Shown: one piece after another, positions 25,865-33,385 of the stretch
Numbering within the stretch: the stretch's first letter is position 1
How the letters are laid out: every line of letters begins with the position of its first letter
Source: Euryarchaeota archaeon UBA463
GTDB taxonomy: Archaea > Thermoplasmatota > Poseidoniia > Poseidoniales > Thalassarchaeaceae
NCBI GenBank assembly: GCA_002501805.1
Contig: DAOI01000003.1
Coordinates: 40,259-104,258, forward strand
Reading direction: 5' to 3'
Length of the DNA: 64,000 bases
Translations under genes and position numbers: made by a program
Notes under the pieces: model-generated
What the model was told of the DNA's origin: nothing
The model's database searches: none
What the model saw: the letters and a program-made list of their open reading frames with translations, nothing else

Positions 25865-27466
25865 ATGGCAAAGCACCGTGTAGGTGATCGTAGGATAATC
25901 AGCATTAGTATTCCAGAGGAAACCGCTAGGAAGCTAGACCGTAGAGTGGGCAAGGGCAAGACAAGAGGAAGGTCCGCTACAATTTCTAAGATGATTGAAG
26001 ATGGACTATCGTCAAGAAATTCTCATCAAGAGGACATCGAAGTCTCAACCCATCAGAGATCTGCTAGGGCGAATCCAGATGAAAATAGGATCGAGATTGA
26101 TACCATGGGAGAAGTAGTCGTGCCTGCAGATAGATACTATGGAGCTCAGACAGCCAGATCTCTTGAGAACTTCGATATCGGTGACGACATAATGCCAAGA
26201 GCAGTAATCAGAGCCTTTGGGATTCTAAAGAAAGCAGCAGCAGAAACCAACTCCCAACTTGGTCAGCTGGATGGCAACATCGCCTCTCTGATTTCCTCAT
26301 CATGCGATGAGGTAATTTCAGGTAGTCTCGACGGACACTTCCCACTAAGGATTTGGCAGACAGGATCAGGAACTCAAACAAATATGAATGCAAATGAAGT
26401 CATCGCTAATAGGGCAATAGAGCTCGCAGGAGGAGAATTGGGCAGTAAGACCCCAGTCCACCCAAATGATCACGTGAACAGGGCGCAGTCTAGTAATGAC
26501 ACATTTCCAACAGCAATGCACATATCTTCAGCCGAGCAAATCACGAATCAATTACTCCCTTCAGTTCATCATCTAAGGGACGCTTTGGAGGCCAAAGCGC
26601 AGGAGTTTTACTCTATTGTCAAGATTGGCAGGACACACCTCATGGATGCAGTGCCACTTACTCTCGGTCAAGAGTTCTCAGGATACGTGTACATGTTGGA
26701 CGCTGATATTCGGAGGATAGAGTTCGCATTGGCTGATCTATTCGAACTAGCGTTAGGGGGGACCGCCGTCGGAACTGGATTGAATACCCATCCCGACTTT
26801 TCAGAAAAGGTCGCCAACAGTATTTCTCAACAAACCGGCCTGCCATTCATCAGTGCAGAGAACAAGTTCTCTCAGTTAGCAGCCCATGATGCAATTGTCT
26901 CCGCATCGGGAGCACTAAACACCCTTGCGGTTTCATTAATGAAGATTGCAAACGACATCAGATGGCTCGGTTCTGGCCCTAGATGCGGAATCGGAGAACT
27001 GTCCTTGCCTGCCAATGAACCAGGATCCAGTATTATGCCAGGAAAGGTCAATCCCACTCAGTCCGAGGCTATGACGATGGTATGCTGCCAAGTTATGGGC
27101 AACCATGCAGCCATATCCATCGGAGGTAGCCAAGGTAATTTCGAATTGAATGTATTCAAGCCGATGATGATTCATAACCTGCTCCATTCAATCAGAATCC
27201 TGTCAGACAGCTGTCGCTCGTTCACTTCCAAGTGTGTTAACGGATTAGTCGCTAATGAAGAGAAGATTTCCGAGCATTTGGAGAACTCTCTGATGTTGGT
27301 AACCGCACTTAATCCTCACATTGGATACGATAACGCCGCGAAGATTGCCAAGCACGCCCACCAGAATAACCTAACACTCAGGGAGAGTGCCTTGAGACTG
27401 GGGTTGGTTACCGAAGAACAGTTCGATCACTGGGTCAAGCCAGAGTCAATGACAGGAAGTAGCTAG
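25865..27466 (+). CDS. fumC: class II fumarate hydratase with N-terminal ribbon-helix-helix domain
   Basis: 533 residues from ATG 25865, against about 465 for usual FumC. Residues about 76-533 are an ordinary class II fumarase: [19 protein letters not shown], the [18 protein letters not shown] active-site loop near 165, [17 protein letters not shown] near 205, the [13 protein letters not shown] loop near 255 and the signature [17 protein letters not shown] near 386. Residues 10-50 look like a ribbon-helix-helix DNA-binding unit: strand RRIISISI, helix [12 protein letters not shown], basic turn, helix [13 protein letters not shown] polar linker (50-75) joins them. The frame is continuous and no start codon lies between the parts near the fumarase N-terminus, so this reads as a true fusion. 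PutA (RHH fused to proline catabolic enzymes) is a known design precedent. Confidence 0.9.
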   Translation: MAKHRVGDRRIISISIPEETARKLDRRVGKGKTRGRSATISKMIEDGLSSRNSHQEDIEVSTHQRSARANPDENRIEIDTMGEVVVPADRYYGAQTARSLENFDIGDDIMPRAVIRAFGILKKAAAETNSQLGQLDGNIASLISSSCDEVISGSLDGHFPLRIWQTGSGTQTNMNANEVIANRAIELAGGELGSKTPVHPNDHVNRAQSSNDTFPTAMHISSAEQITNQLLPSVHHLRDALEAKAQEFYSIVKIGRTHLMDAVPLTLGQEFSGYVYMLDADIRRIEFALADLFELALGGTAVGTGLNTHPDFSEKVANSISQQTGLPFISAENKFSQLAAHDAIVSASGALNTLAVSLMKIANDIRWLGSGPRCGIGELSLPANEPGSSIMPGKVNPTQSEAMTMVCCQVMGNHAAISIGGSQGNFELNVFKPMMIHNLLHSIRILSDSCRSFTSKCVNGLVANEEKISEHLENSLMLVTALNPHIGYDNAAKIAKHAHQNNLTLRESALRLGLVTEEQFDHWVKPESMTGSS

Positions 27467-27477
27467 CTCTCATCACG

Positions 27478-27491
27478 AAAAAAATTATTTT
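27478..27491 (-). terminator. T-run transcript end for the structured RNA
   Basis: On the minus strand the sequence reads AAAATAATTTTTTTC, giving seven consecutive T about 40 bases after the last clear hairpins of the RNA candidate. Oligo-T is the usual intrinsic termination signal of archaeal RNA polymerase. It also lies just past the fumarase stop at 27466, in the opposite direction. Confidence 0.5.
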
Positions 27492-27796
27492 GAAAGGGCC
27501 AAAGGTGGGAGCAGCAGGGGGTTCTGCTTGGGGAAGCTTTCCCCCCTGCGTACTCCGCAGGGTCCGGTTCCTCATCTCCAAAGGAGATGATTTCCCGGGT
27601 AGACGACTCTGGAACCACTAGGGTTCCTTCGCCATTTTTCTGGACGTTTGGGTAATATCCCCCCAGGGGATTGCTCCCCTGTCGCCCTCCTCGATTCACT
27701 CCATGGCTAGTATCACCATTTTGTTTCGTCGATCGGTACCGGTCCTCCACAGGTCTCCCTGCTCTCGTTCCCGGTGCGTTTCCCTAAGTTTCCTTC

Positions 27797-27812
27797 CCCT
27801 TCCTTGCGTCCG
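27797..27812. repeat. 16-bp direct repeat inside the RNA candidate, copy 1
   Basis: CCCTTCCTTGCGTCCG occurs here and again at 27977-27992. On the RNA strand it reads CGGACGCAAGGAAGGG. A shorter related form, CCCTTCCTTCGT, starts at about 27874. The copies sit in parts of the RNA candidate without strong local hairpins, which suggests a repeated single-stranded or tertiary-contact motif. Confidence 0.6.
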
Positions 27813-27976
27813 GTTATCTCCACTTCGTTTCCCGCACTCGTGCTCCAAGATTGCATCCATCTCTGGATGCCTTCCCTTCCTTCGTGTACCTTTGCAGTAT
27901 GGTTTTCTGGTACGGTTTATGTTTTCCCCCCGAAGGGTTCGGTTCCGTTTTCCCCAGCTTTCCCCATTGCTTCTTT

Positions 27977-27992
27977 CCCTTCCTTGCGTCCG
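27977..27992. repeat. 16-bp direct repeat inside the RNA candidate, copy 2
   Basis: Identical to 27797-27812 over 16 bases, 180 bases away. Flanks are purine-rich on the RNA strand in both cases but not identical, so this is not a simple longer duplication. Confidence 0.6.
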
Positions 27993-28176
27993 ATCTTCCC
28001 ACATTGGTTCTACTGCTGCCTATTCACCCACAGGTGATTTGGCTATTCCCCGCGCTCTTTTCAGAGCACGGATCTACCGTTCCGACTTTGCGGATCAGTT
28101 GTTGTGGCCCGCGGGTTTGCCGAAGCGCGCCCACACCACTCCCCCGGAGCGGCAAAGTCAACAGGGCAAGCGGCGG

Positions 28177-28191
28177 CAAATAAACCTTTCG
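28177..28191 (-). promoter_or_regulatory. candidate BRE/TATA promoter for the structured RNA
   Basis: On the minus strand the sequence is CGAAAGGTTTATTTG. The CGAAA resembles an archaeal BRE and TTTATTT a TATA box. Transcription starting about 22-26 bases downstream would begin near 28155-28160, directly at the outer stem GACTTTGC/GCAAAGTC of the RNA candidate. The agreement of promoter, first stem and T-run end supports one transcript unit. Confidence 0.45.
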
Positions 28192-28203
28192 TTCAGTAAC
28201 ACG

Positions 28204-28249
28204 TTTACAGTGGAAATAGGGGTCAGTAAATGTTAATTTCCACTGTAAA
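28204..28249. repeat. perfect 14-bp inverted repeat, 18-nt spacer
   Basis: TTTACAGTGGAAAT at 28204-28217 pairs exactly with ATTTCCACTGTAAA at 28236-28249. It begins four bases past the stop of the minus-strand propeller gene (28253) and ends 13 bases before the RNA candidate's promoter. It may be the 3' hairpin of the propeller transcript or a dyad protein-binding site for the RNA promoter. Confidence 0.6.
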
Positions 28250-28252
28250 TTT

Positions 28253-29302
28253 TCATTCCCTCAGTCTTCTCAAACGCTCCATAAGGAGGCTTCTTTCCCC
28301 TTCTCGATGTCTTGGCCTCATATCCTCATGGTCAAACCTATTCTCATATCTCTCTTCTACCAGGAAAACCCTTCCAGACTCGTCTCCAAAAACTATGGCC
28401 TCCTCCTTGAAATCACAAACCACAATTCTATCTGGGTGTTCGAAGACCTGTGAGTAAACCCCTCCTGGCGATATCGAAAAGAATCTTGACTTACCCTCCC
28501 AAGTCTGAACCCACAGATCAATACCATTCGGAGCAACTCCCAATGACAATACTTCGCTATCTAGATCAATTTCTTTCTCGCCCCATAGAATTCGGCCATT
28601 TCGATCACCGCTCGCCCAACCGTCATCTATGCTGATGATCGAGGTAATCAATCCACTTACCTTTCCACATAAATCTCCTTCAGAATTACAAATACTACCG
28701 TCACTCAATCCGAACATTATCGTCTCAGGCCCATCGCAACCGATGGTAACAGGAGACACAACGTCAAGTGAATGATAATTCAGTATTCCATCCCTGCCTA
28801 TTTTGATAAAGCCACAGGAAGGCCTTCCTATCCCAATCTCTATTCCATTGTTGACTCCCATATGCCACCCTTTCTCGGCGAATGACCATCTTTCAATCAG
28901 CTCGCCTTGGCTATTGAATTTCCAAAGTGTTGACTCAGTGTAGTCAGAGATATCAATTTCATAGACAGAGGATAATGCCCAAATGAAACCATCCCAGATT
29001 GTTACACTATCGCTGGAACCTTCCAGTTGCGAGCTCCACAAAACTTCACCCGTGCTTATCTTAACGGCCACCAAATTAGATGAGCAGGAGGCATAGAGCA
29101 CTTCTTCTGAAACTGCTAAATCTGATATCGGTCCATCCAATTTCAGTCCCAGTATCTGCTCACCAGTCTCAATTGACCATGAGTTAATCGCACCTTCTTT
29201 TGAACCAACAATGACTGTTCCCGACTCAAATATAATGCAACTACAACAACTTCCAACGTCCCTGATGAATGATGAAGCGTCACTAAGTCTTCTGTCTCCC
29301 AC
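28253..29302 (-). CDS. beta-propeller (PQQ/WD40-like) repeat protein, function unknown
   Basis: 349 residues from GTG 29302. There are about six to seven repeats of roughly 40 residues, each with small/hydrophobic strands and G-x-I/V-x-x-W turns, such as VIVGSKEGAINSWSIETGEQ, LVAVKISTGEVLWSSQ, STLWKFNSQGELIERWSF and WASGDRNGRILWGEKEI. The ligand-style TGE-x-x-W pattern is typical of PQQ-like propellers. No signal peptide. The C-terminus is strongly charged (RPRHREGERSLLMERLRRLR). It could be a cytosolic interaction scaffold. It is followed by the inverted repeat at 28204-28249. Confidence 0.7.
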   Translation of the reverse strand: MGDRRLSDASSFIRDVGSCCSCIIFESGTVIVGSKEGAINSWSIETGEQILGLKLDGPISDLAVSEEVLYASCSSNLVAVKISTGEVLWSSQLEGSSDSVTIWDGFIWALSSVYEIDISDYTESTLWKFNSQGELIERWSFAEKGWHMGVNNGIEIGIGRPSCGFIKIGRDGILNYHSLDVVSPVTIGCDGPETIMFGLSDGSICNSEGDLCGKVSGLITSIISIDDGWASGDRNGRILWGEKEIDLDSEVLSLGVAPNGIDLWVQTWEGKSRFFSISPGGVYSQVFEHPDRIVVCDFKEEAIVFGDESGRVFLVEERYENRFDHEDMRPRHREGERSLLMERLRRLRE

Positions 29303-29351
29303 AAATGCCCTATGGAGGAAGTGGATATCGTACTTCCGTATAATCGACAGT

Positions 29352-30875
29352 TCAAATTGAGTAAAGTAGCCTCACCTTATTAGCAAGATACTCAACAAAT
29401 GCCTCTGGCGAGGGAGGCGACCCTGTAGCTTCTTCGATGAGCTCAGCAGGCTTTAGAATACTCCCTCGCTTATGCACTTTCTTCCTCATCCAATCAAGTA
29501 GCGGGGAGAAGTCACCGCCCCTAATTTGGGCGTCATGCTCTGGCAAGTCTTCTCTAGCCGCAGATAATAGTTGAGCAGAATACAGATTTCCAAGGGTATA
29601 TGTCGGGAAATATCCAATCGCCCCCATCGACCAATGAATATCTTGTAGTACTCCAGACGAGCTATCTGTGGGCCTTATTCCAAGATATTCCTCATACATA
29701 TCGTCCCACTTGTCAGGTAGGTCATCAACTTCCAAATCGCCCGAGATTAGTAGCTTCTCAATCTCATACCTAATCATAATGTGGATATTGTAGGTGGCCT
29801 CATCTGCCTCAACACGAATCAGACTGGGCTCTACCAAATTAACCGCTCTCCAGAGGTCCTCTGCTTCTACACCTTGCATATTTTCTGGAAACTGCTCTTT
29901 CCAGAGTGGCAGCGACCACTGACAAAACTCTAGTGAACGACCGATTTGATTCTCCCAGAGCCTGCTCTGACTCTCATGAATTCCCAATCCATTGGCCTTC
30001 CCAGCGGGTTGAAAGTCAAGATCTCTCGGCCTTCCTTGCTCGTATGTACCATGGCCAGTCTCATGCATAGAGCCGTATAGTGAACCAAACGGATCGGTCT
30101 CGCTATATCTCGTGGTCCATCTAACATCATCCGGATTTGGACCTCCACAGAAAGGATGTGTCGAGGCATCCCTTCTACCTGCCTCGAAATCGAAACCAAT
30201 CGACTCAGAAACCTTCTGACTAAGTCTTTCCTGACCCGGCTGCTCCCATGAATTTTCAGTTACCCATGAAATATCGGGTCTCTCTCCCCTTTCTGCAACA
30301 GATCTGATTAATGGGGCTACTTTGTTTCTCAGGCCTTCGAAAAGGGGGTCGAGACGAGACACCGTGAGTCCAGATTCATAGATATCAAGGAGAGCATCAT
30401 ATCGAAGATCTTCATATCCCAAGTAGTCTGCCTTCTTCCTCGCGAAATCAATTGATTTAGCCAGATCATCTCTGAATATAGAGAAGTCATTATTCTTCCT
30501 AGCTTCAGTCCAAGATATGAGTGATTTCGAATTATGCTTAGCTAATTCAGAGACGAATTCAGTAGGTAGCCTTGTGGCCTTGTCATAGGCCTCCCTGGCC
30601 AATCTAACGTTGGCACTCTCAATATCTCCCAGATCTACTCTTTCTTCCAGTTCATCCAATAACTCTCCAACCCTAGGAGAAGTCTTTCTTTTGTGCGACT
30701 CCCTAGAAATCCATGCTATTTGTTCCCCTCTCAATTCAGCGGCTTTCGGAGGCATCAAGACCTCTTGATCCCAGCCTAGAAGACTTCTTACTTGGTCCAT
30801 CATATCGATATCTTTGAGTATTCCAAGAAGCTCATTGTAAGCGTCCATACCATTTGAGAGAGGTGTCCCACTCAT
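29352..30875 (-). CDS. carboxypeptidase Taq, M32 family metallocarboxypeptidase
   Basis: 507 residues from ATG 30875 (ATG 30848 possible). The zinc motif HETGH lies near residue 270 in SLYGSMHETGHGTYEQG, and the family elements ASTHPFCGG, RYSETDPFG, GIHESQSRLWENQIGRS and IRYEIEKLL are present in the expected order. The enzyme removes C-terminal amino acids from peptides in the cytosol with broad specificity. A 49-base gap separates it from the downstream propeller gene on the same strand. It fits peptide use by a heterotroph. Confidence 0.95.
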   Translation of the reverse strand: MSGTPLSNGMDAYNELLGILKDIDMMDQVRSLLGWDQEVLMPPKAAELRGEQIAWISRESHKRKTSPRVGELLDELEERVDLGDIESANVRLAREAYDKATRLPTEFVSELAKHNSKSLISWTEARKNNDFSIFRDDLAKSIDFARKKADYLGYEDLRYDALLDIYESGLTVSRLDPLFEGLRNKVAPLIRSVAERGERPDISWVTENSWEQPGQERLSQKVSESIGFDFEAGRRDASTHPFCGGPNPDDVRWTTRYSETDPFGSLYGSMHETGHGTYEQGRPRDLDFQPAGKANGLGIHESQSRLWENQIGRSLEFCQWSLPLWKEQFPENMQGVEAEDLWRAVNLVEPSLIRVEADEATYNIHIMIRYEIEKLLISGDLEVDDLPDKWDDMYEEYLGIRPTDSSSGVLQDIHWSMGAIGYFPTYTLGNLYSAQLLSAAREDLPEHDAQIRGGDFSPLLDWMRKKVHKRGSILKPAELIEEATGSPPSPEAFVEYLANKVRLLYSI

Positions 30876-31035
30876 AATCTAGGCAGTTGACTATCGAACC
30901 CTTAAACAGAAAATATTTCTTACAATTATTGACTAATTGATACCTTACAACTCTACTCAGTAGATTCTGGAGGCATTCATTGGATTGGTTTAATAACTCC
31001 CATCTTGTAGTAGTATTTGGCAAGACGGGGTAAGA
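30876..31035. other. AT-rich intergenic region between divergent M32 and ferritin genes
   Basis: Between the two divergent starts the sequence is AT-rich. On the plus strand TTTAATAA near 30989 could be a TATA box for the ferritin-like gene, placing transcription start near 31015 and the iron box (31036-31054) just downstream of it. No gene or structured RNA was seen here. Confidence 0.35.
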
Positions 31036-31054
31036 AAAGTTTAGCCTAACCTAA
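31036..31054. promoter_or_regulatory. DtxR/IdeR-type iron box upstream of ferritin-like gene
   Basis: AAAGTTTAGCCTAACCTAA matches the well-known DtxR/IdeR consensus TTAGGTTAGCCTAACCTAA at 16 of 19 positions, including the whole TTAGCCTAACCTAA right half. It ends 11 bases before the GTG start at 31066. Iron-loaded DtxR-family repressors bind such sites; a site between the likely transcription start and the start codon would block expression, while mycobacterial IdeR can also activate bacterioferritin. No dtxR gene is in this window. Confidence 0.7.
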
Positions 31055-31065
31055 GGGATGATATT

Positions 31066-31473
31066 GTGACAGAGCTAATCAAAAAGATGAATGAAGCCCT
31101 AGCTTGGGAACTAAGAGCGATAAATATGTATGCACATTACGCCGCAAATATAACTGGCATCAATCGGCTTCAACTTTCACCAATGTTCAATACTGAAATG
31201 ACTGAGTCAATAGAGCATGCCGATATTGTTCGTAAGGGAATTGTTCAATTGGGGGGAATTCCAGTTACAGAACGTGACCCTCGCCCAATTATACACACAA
31301 CAGATTACATTGAAATGTTGAATTACTCTCTTGAGACTGAGATTAGAGCGTCAGAAGTTTATTCGGAACTCCTCCCCTTGATTGAACAAACTGACGATTT
31401 ATACGATTCGATGGAGCAGATATATCTCGCCGAGCTAAAAAGCGTCGAGGAGATACGACTCTTGGTTCGATGA
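31066..31473 (+). CDS. ferritin-like / bacterioferritin-type diiron protein
   Basis: 135 residues from GTG 31066, shorter than classical bacterioferritin (about 158). The four-helix pattern of iron ligands is present: LAWELRAINMY (Glu in helix 1), TEMTESIEHADIV (E-x-x-H in helix 2), YSLETEIRASEVY (Glu in helix 3) and YLAELKSVEEI (Glu in helix 4). It may store or detoxify iron. The iron box immediately upstream supports an iron role. Exact subfamily (Bfr, Dps-like or rubrerythrin-like) is not certain. Confidence 0.8.
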   Translation: MTELIKKMNEALAWELRAINMYAHYAANITGINRLQLSPMFNTEMTESIEHADIVRKGIVQLGGIPVTERDPRPIIHTTDYIEMLNYSLETEIRASEVYSELLPLIEQTDDLYDSMEQIYLAELKSVEEIRLLVR

Positions 31474-31495
31474 TCCGGCCCAATGAACCGAATCT

Positions 31496-33340
31496 ATGAT
31501 GAGTTCTCATACCCTCCAGAGGGACGTGCTCCCGCGAGTCGTGACCGTATTCTTGGTCCTAATATTGGTTAGCCCAACTCTATCCGGGTGCTTGGAATCA
31601 GATTCAGGAATAGATAATTCTGTCGAGACTACACATTGGTTACCACCTGTCGAGGAACGATCAGGGAAGGAATACAGAATTGATGACGTATTCAGTAGGG
31701 TCTCAAAAAATGGTACATATGACACAGGAGAGGTCCAGTCAATCTTCGTGCCCGTACCCTCGATTACGGCTTCAGACGGAGGGGCAGGACTCACGGGCGG
31801 GGCCGAAGTTCATCTCGGATTGTGGCTTCCAGAAAAGGAAGGATGCGATTTGACAATATCTGAAGTTCTTGAAGAATGCAAGGTCCCGGTCATTGCCGAG
31901 ATAGGCCCGTACTATGATGATGGAGACGTTGATGCTCTCACTCCCGCAGATAGACTCGGAAGGTTCCTAATTGAGAATTATGTTCAACACGGGTACGGCG
32001 TAGCCCAGGTTTCAGTTTTTGGAACAGGGCAATCAAATCACTGCATGGACCTGATGGGTCATGATGAGCAAGCTGGCATCAAGGCGGCAGTAGACTGGTT
32101 AGGGACTCAATCATGGTCCAATGGAAAGGTAGGTGCAATAGGTAAATCATACGATGGAAGCACTCCTTGGAATGCGGCCGCATCAGGATCCGATTATCTA
32201 GCTACCATTGTTCCAATGTCTGGATTGATAGGTGTGCATGATTTGATGTGGAGAAATGGCAGTATGGAAGCAAGAGGGGCGATAATGCACAATGGGGTAT
32301 ACGGCTCATTCGGCTTGGACGGGGATAATGGGGACATCGAGAACGCCTGTGAGGGATATGTCGAGGGATACTACGCAGGACCAGCCGCATACATGACGGG
32401 AGACAATCTAGCATGGACCGGATCTGATTATTGGGAGGAAAGGCATTTCCTGACTAATGCTCTAGAAATTTATAATGGTTCGATATATATCATACACGGC
32501 CTACAAGACTGGAATGTCGATCCCCATATGGCATTCCCTGCTCACCAAATGTCCATAGATGCAGGTTTCGATGTCAAGGGACTTTATGGTCAATGGGCAC
32601 ATGATTATCCAGACCGAGAAAGCGGGCACTCCTCACTGTCATCAGGAAGAGGCGCTGAGGCCTTTCCATACACCCTGAGGTGGGACTGGGCCGACGATAT
32701 GTTGGAGTGGTTCGATTTCTATTTGCTAGACAAGGGGCCAAAACCAAGACTAGTTGCAGAGGTGCAGGACAATATGGGTGCTTGGAGAGTTGAGCAGACC
32801 TATCCTCCTCTTGAAGCGAATCCAATCGTTATAGGGATGAATGAATGTTCAATAGTTGGCGGTAGTGATACGATAACTACTACCTCTAGTCTGATGATTG
32901 AATGCCCCGAATTTGAATCTCTGACTAGAATAGTTGGAACTCCCACCTTTCATGTCGAGGCTACTATTTCCCCGTTCTCCACCAGTGGGCATCTCTTCGT
33001 AGAGATGGTACAATCAAGCTCTGACATGCATCTAGGACACGCTGTAATGGATTTACGGTTTCATGAAGGAGGGAACCAAGGAAGCCCTCTAGTCCCCGGA
33101 CAGACAGTTCTGGCAAAGATGGAGTTCTTTGGAATGGATGTAGTAGTACCTGAGGGAGATGGAATTCGTCTGATAATCAGTCAAACTGGCGAGGATTATG
33201 TCCCAAGTCCAGTCTCAACATTTCCCGTTTCTCTCTCATTGGGGAGCGAGAGTACTCTTTCTCTGCCATCTCTTGACAGGGGATGCTCAGATCTATTTCT
33301 CCCTCCTATGCAACAGCCATATCTGGGTTGTCTGGAATAA
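31496..33340 (+). CDS. secreted lipoprotein hydrolase, CocE/X-Pro dipeptidyl-peptidase (S15) family
   Basis: 614 residues from ATG 31496. An N-terminal hydrophobic helix ends in the lipobox LSGC at about residues 29-32, so the mature protein is probably lipid-anchored outside the membrane. The alpha/beta-hydrolase nucleophile is S218 in AIGKSYDG; the acid and His lie in QDWNVDPHMAF near 343 and GQWAHDYPD near 366. The C-terminal jelly-roll domain (about 430-600, with FHVEATISPFSTSGHLFVEM) is usual for CocE/S15 enzymes. It likely cleaves peptides or esters outside the cell. Starts 22 bases after the ferritin gene. Confidence 0.88.
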   Translation: MMSSHTLQRDVLPRVVTVFLVLILVSPTLSGCLESDSGIDNSVETTHWLPPVEERSGKEYRIDDVFSRVSKNGTYDTGEVQSIFVPVPSITASDGGAGLTGGAEVHLGLWLPEKEGCDLTISEVLEECKVPVIAEIGPYYDDGDVDALTPADRLGRFLIENYVQHGYGVAQVSVFGTGQSNHCMDLMGHDEQAGIKAAVDWLGTQSWSNGKVGAIGKSYDGSTPWNAAASGSDYLATIVPMSGLIGVHDLMWRNGSMEARGAIMHNGVYGSFGLDGDNGDIENACEGYVEGYYAGPAAYMTGDNLAWTGSDYWEERHFLTNALEIYNGSIYIIHGLQDWNVDPHMAFPAHQMSIDAGFDVKGLYGQWAHDYPDRESGHSSLSSGRGAEAFPYTLRWDWADDMLEWFDFYLLDKGPKPRLVAEVQDNMGAWRVEQTYPPLEANPIVIGMNECSIVGGSDTITTTSSLMIECPEFESLTRIVGTPTFHVEATISPFSTSGHLFVEMVQSSSDMHLGHAVMDLRFHEGGNQGSPLVPGQTVLAKMEFFGMDVVVPEGDGIRLIISQTGEDYVPSPVSTFPVSLSLGSESTLSLPSLDRGCSDLFLPPMQQPYLGCLE

Positions 33341-33385
33341 ATCGAATTCCAAACCCTTGATGCGGGAGGGAGCTCTCGGAACACC

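Larger units (their letters stand above)
27478..28160 (-). ncRNA. candidate large structured non-coding RNA, about 680 nt, family unknown
   Basis: The minus strand of this stretch is purine-rich and packed with short perfect stems. Examples in plus coordinates: 28136-28152 (7 bp), 28084-28091 with 28152-28159 (8 bp, enclosing), 28054-28067 (5 bp, GAAA loop on the RNA), 28024-28037 (5 bp), 27928-27937 (UUCG loop), 27853-27870 (6 bp), 27750-27761 (GAGA loop), 27664-27681 (7 bp, GCAA loop), 27611-27627 (6 bp), 27572-27590 (8 bp) and 27544-27562 (7 bp). Three GNRA loops and a UUCG loop are hard to explain by chance. Open frames here are short, overlapping in all frames and resemble no protein. 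A BRE/TATA-like element lies upstream and a T-run downstream. It lacks the conserved cores I would expect for RNase P RNA or SRP RNA, and no tRNA or rRNA is seen. Confidence 0.7.

Noticed and set aside
27478..28160. Assignment of the structured RNA as RNase P RNA or SRP RNA
   Set aside because: I looked for the RNase P P4 strands (a GAGGAAAGUC-type and an ACAGAA...GGCUUAU-type segment) and for the SRP domain IV GGAAGGAAGCAG-type loop, and could not find either on the minus strand. A partial likeness around GCAAAGTC on the plus strand is not continued by the other RNase P core.
27703..28236. Overlapping open frames on the plus strand in the gap after the fumarase gene
   Set aside because: They are long only because the strand is C/T-rich and low in stops; they are Ser/Pro/Phe-rich without any domain pattern and coincide exactly with the stem-rich RNA candidate on the other strand.
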